Positions 20,914 to 22,961 of a stretch of 22,961 nt of DNA are shown here, piece by piece. The notes under the pieces are model-generated. The model did no database searches and was not told the origin of the DNA. It worked only from the letters and a program-made list of their open reading frames with translations. A program made the translations under genes and the position numbers. Each line of letters begins with the position of its first letter. Position 1 is the stretch's first letter. This stretch comes from CALISC01 sp963542545. GTDB taxonomy: Bacteria; Bacillota_I; Bacilli_A; Acholeplasmatales; Acholeplasmataceae. The stretch covers positions 1 through 22,961 of the forward strand of contig CAUTWO010000009.1 of NCBI GenBank assembly GCA_963542545.1, in the 5' to 3' direction.

Positions 20914-22836
20914 CTACCTAATGCAAACTACCACACCGATAACGTTATTCACGTAGAACCGTGACACGCTGCCACCATAGTTAACGACATACGCAGTCGG
21001 TCTGGAGTCAGAATACTGCGTAGCAAGCCACCAGTCATGGTTGTAGTTATAGTCGTAATAAGGTGAAAAGCAGCCAGATTCCAGAAAAGCACTTAAACTA
21101 ACACCGCGATAATAGTGAATTTCTTGACCAGTATGCAAACCTAAAATAGCCTTGGCATAATCAGTAGCATTACGATCTAATTTTGAATATTGTTTACTAT
21201 CAAAAGCAGGTTTAACGCTAAACTCACTATCGTCAAATGTCGGCATAAATGTGCCTTGATTAATATATGTGCCAATCATTGCAACAATTGATTTTAAAAT
21301 AGAGTTTACTGGTTTAGCGTTATCTTGGTAATTTCCGTAATAAATATTGTAAGGTGAAAAATCAATAATTTTTTTAGTGAACCAAGTTTTTTGCTTTGGA
21401 ATTTTTACAAACTCAATATCTTCAAATTTATAGTAATTTCCGTTGAATTTTTCGTATCTGTTGTTGTATTTGTCATAGTAATAATAACGTGTAAACTTTA
21501 TAGTGTAGTTTTTGCCTTTTGAATTAAACGGAATTTCTTTTATAGATTCAAATCCATATTTGATTTCTTCTGGGTTGTCTACTTTGGTTTGCGGGTATTT
21601 ACCAACTTTTTTAATTAGTTCGCCTACATAAACTTTTATTGTGTGATTGTTTTTAACTTCTAGTTTCTTAATTTCTTCTTTAGTTTTTTGATTTCCGTCT
21701 AGTTCTAACTTGATAATTCCAAAACCATCTTGCTCAAACTTACTTTCATCAATTTCACCATGTGTCTCACCATGTCTAAATGTTTTATTTGGAATTTTAT
21801 AAGAATGACCTTTAACTTTGTAAGTTACAGTGTAAGTTTTGCGATCGACTGTGATAATTACCTTATTTTGAGATTCATCTTCGTTTATAGTTAAATTAGG
21901 CTTATCAAATTTAGGGTTTTGGTAAACAGTGTTATCTGGGTTTGGGTAGTTTACTGTGTGAACAGTACCAATTTTTTGGCTCTTGGTTTCAGTTTTTTCC
22001 AAATAATTACCATCTACTTTTTGAATTTTAACAATGTATGTGATTTTTCTGTCTTGAAAGTCTGTTTGTGCGTATATTGCGATGTTTGCGTTGCCTGCTA
22101 TAAAGTCAGATTGAATTGAACCACCATTTTCAGATAAACTCCAGCCAATAAAATAGTGAGAATTTTTTAAAGTATAATTAGGTAACGGAATTTTTCTAGT
22201 TTTTTTAACTTGTTTTTGTTCATATCCTAAACTTTTAATACCGGCAGTTTTATTATATTTAACAGTAATTTCTTTTAATTTATAGTGCTGATATACTACT
22301 GTGTTGTTATTGCCAACAGTTAATGGTTGGTTTAAAACATTAGTTTGATTGTTATCTTTTTCATATAGGTTATTGTCTAAGTTGTTATACGGTTTATAAA
22401 TTGCGCCGTTTTCAACCAATTGATCTTTTTGTTCTTCAATAATATCGTCGTAAGTTCCATTTAGGGAGCTATCTGGGCCTTGCTTTTCTAGTTTATGGAT
22501 AATCTTGTAGTTAACTGTGTGTCTAGTTTCGGCAAAGTAAGCAACTAAAGAAAGGTTTTCGGTTACTCTACTTGAAAAATTATAAGCAGTCTGTTGTGAG
22601 TAAACTCCGTTCATAGAAGTTTCAGTTTGCCAATGAATGAACTCATAAGTTCGGCCGTGTTTAGTAATAGAAGGAGTGTTTGGTATTTTTGCTTTACCTT
22701 CGTATTTAACTTTTTGAGTGTCTAGGTTTTGAGAAACTTGACCTTCTAATTGACCTTTAAAGTTAACATTGAAAGTTACATTAAACTCACGTCGTGTGTA
22801 GTTTAGGGTAAAAGTAGTAGAACCATCTGCTTTCAC
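20914..22836 (-). CDS. InlB B-repeat / DUF6273 surface-type protein, probably 5'-truncated
   Basis: The N-terminal two-thirds consist of Listeria-Bacteroides (InlB B) repeat-like beta modules, each with a YTVTF-type strand and a FxxW motif (YEFIHWQTE; HYFIGWSLSENGG). The C-terminal part is a DUF6273 domain: it opens with VGKYPQTK (about residue 409), contains YYKFEDIEF, and ends with DWWLAT, then YGGSV and IGVVVCIR. Such proteins are normally secreted or surface-attached. No signal peptide is present: the frame's only start is a GTG at 22834-22836 without a ribosome-binding site. In-frame sequence resembling the same module (QYDHGFDVKT and AAQTQT) continues upstream of the GTG until a TAA at 22906-22908. 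The coding frame is therefore open to 22905, and the true N-terminus is missing, frameshifted or beyond the window. No sorting motif is seen at the C-terminus. It may be a pseudogene or recombination cassette. Confidence 0.7.
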   Translation of the reverse strand: MKADGSTTFTLNYTRREFNVTFNVNFKGQLEGQVSQNLDTQKVKYEGKAKIPNTPSITKHGRTYEFIHWQTETSMNGVYSQQTAYNFSSRVTENLSLVAYFAETRHTVNYKIIHKLEKQGPDSSLNGTYDDIIEEQKDQLVENGAIYKPYNNLDNNLYEKDNNQTNVLNQPLTVGNNNTVVYQHYKLKEITVKYNKTAGIKSLGYEQKQVKKTRKIPLPNYTLKNSHYFIGWSLSENGGSIQSDFIAGNANIAIYAQTDFQDRKITYIVKIQKVDGNYLEKTETKSQKIGTVHTVNYPNPDNTVYQNPKFDKPNLTINEDESQNKVIITVDRKTYTVTYKVKGHSYKIPNKTFRHGETHGEIDESKFEQDGFGIIKLELDGNQKTKEEIKKLEVKNNHTIKVYVGELIKKVGKYPQTKVDNPEEIKYGFESIKEIPFNSKGKNYTIKFTRYYYYDKYNNRYEKFNGNYYKFEDIEFVKIPKQKTWFTKKIIDFSPYNIYYGNYQDNAKPVNSILKSIVAMIGTYINQGTFMPTFDDSEFSVKPAFDSKQYSKLDRNATDYAKAILGLHTGQEIHYYRGVSLSAFLESGCFSPYYDYNYNHDWWLATQYSDSRPTAYVVNYGGSVSRFYVNNVIGVVVCIR

Positions 22837-22961
22837 AGTTTGAGTTTGAGCAGCAGTTTTAACATCAAAACCGTGGTCATATTGAGTTAGTCTATCTGAA
22901 CTAGATTAAAGAATTCCCAATTACAGACACTATAAAAATAGGCAAAATACACACTTTTTAG

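Noticed and set aside
20840..20956. 38-residue plus-strand open frame starting MRESLQKAH
   Set aside because: No ribosome-binding site, overlaps the end of the DUF6273 gene on the other strand and follows a terminator; no recognised homology.

Overview
The window is AT-rich DNA from a low-GC Gram-positive bacterium. TGA is a stop codon (rpoD ends in TGA), so this is not a classical UGA-Trp Mycoplasma. YneF, DarA, a DUF2188 protein, PepC and an infC-rpmI-rplT operon behind an attenuator-like leader all point to Bacillota, most likely Bacilli or a Bacilli/Mollicutes-adjacent lineage. RHS and InlB-repeat/DUF6273 genes are common in gut and other host-associated members. The lineage is an inference.

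Layout. (1) 105-6178, minus strand: a five-gene transport operon cydD-cydC-S component-ecfT-fused EcfA ATPase. It has a consensus -35 embedded in a perfect inverted repeat upstream and a rho-independent terminator at its end. It joins a heterodimeric CydDC-type ABC transporter to a complete ECF importer. (2) 6295-13324, minus strand: an accessory cassette of a degenerate-Fic/nucleotidyltransferase fusion, a 1844-residue RHS protein with two LamG-like domains and a glycine-zipper C-terminal tip, and a small four-helix membrane protein placed like an immunity gene. (3) 13457-14776, minus strand: aminopeptidase C, pepC. (4) 14886-18729, plus strand: attenuator leader, infC with an AUC start, rpmI, rplT, rpoD with a Lys/Ala-rich repeated N-terminal tail, rsmD and yneF, closed by a bidirectional terminator. 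(5) 18804-19382, minus strand: a DUF2188 protein followed by the cyclic-di-AMP receptor darA. (6) 19534-20583, plus strand: a Fic-family protein whose catalytic motif is gone and which ends in a winged helix. (7) 20914 to the right edge, minus strand: an InlB-repeat/DUF6273 surface-type protein that looks 5'-truncated.

How the parts work together. Region 4 is housekeeping (translation initiation, 50S proteins, principal sigma factor, 16S rRNA methylation), with rpoD apparently co-transcribed with the L20-regulated operon. Region 1 probably imports a micronutrient through ECF and moves a related cargo or reductant through CydDC; heme or another tetrapyrrole is the most attractive but unproven substrate. 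Region 2 has the layout of a polymorphic toxin locus with an extra putative nucleotidyltransferase, and is the best candidate for an undescribed system. Two separate Fic-fold proteins with destroyed active sites lie within about 8 kb. No tRNA, rRNA, CRISPR array, insertion sequence or integrase was recognised.
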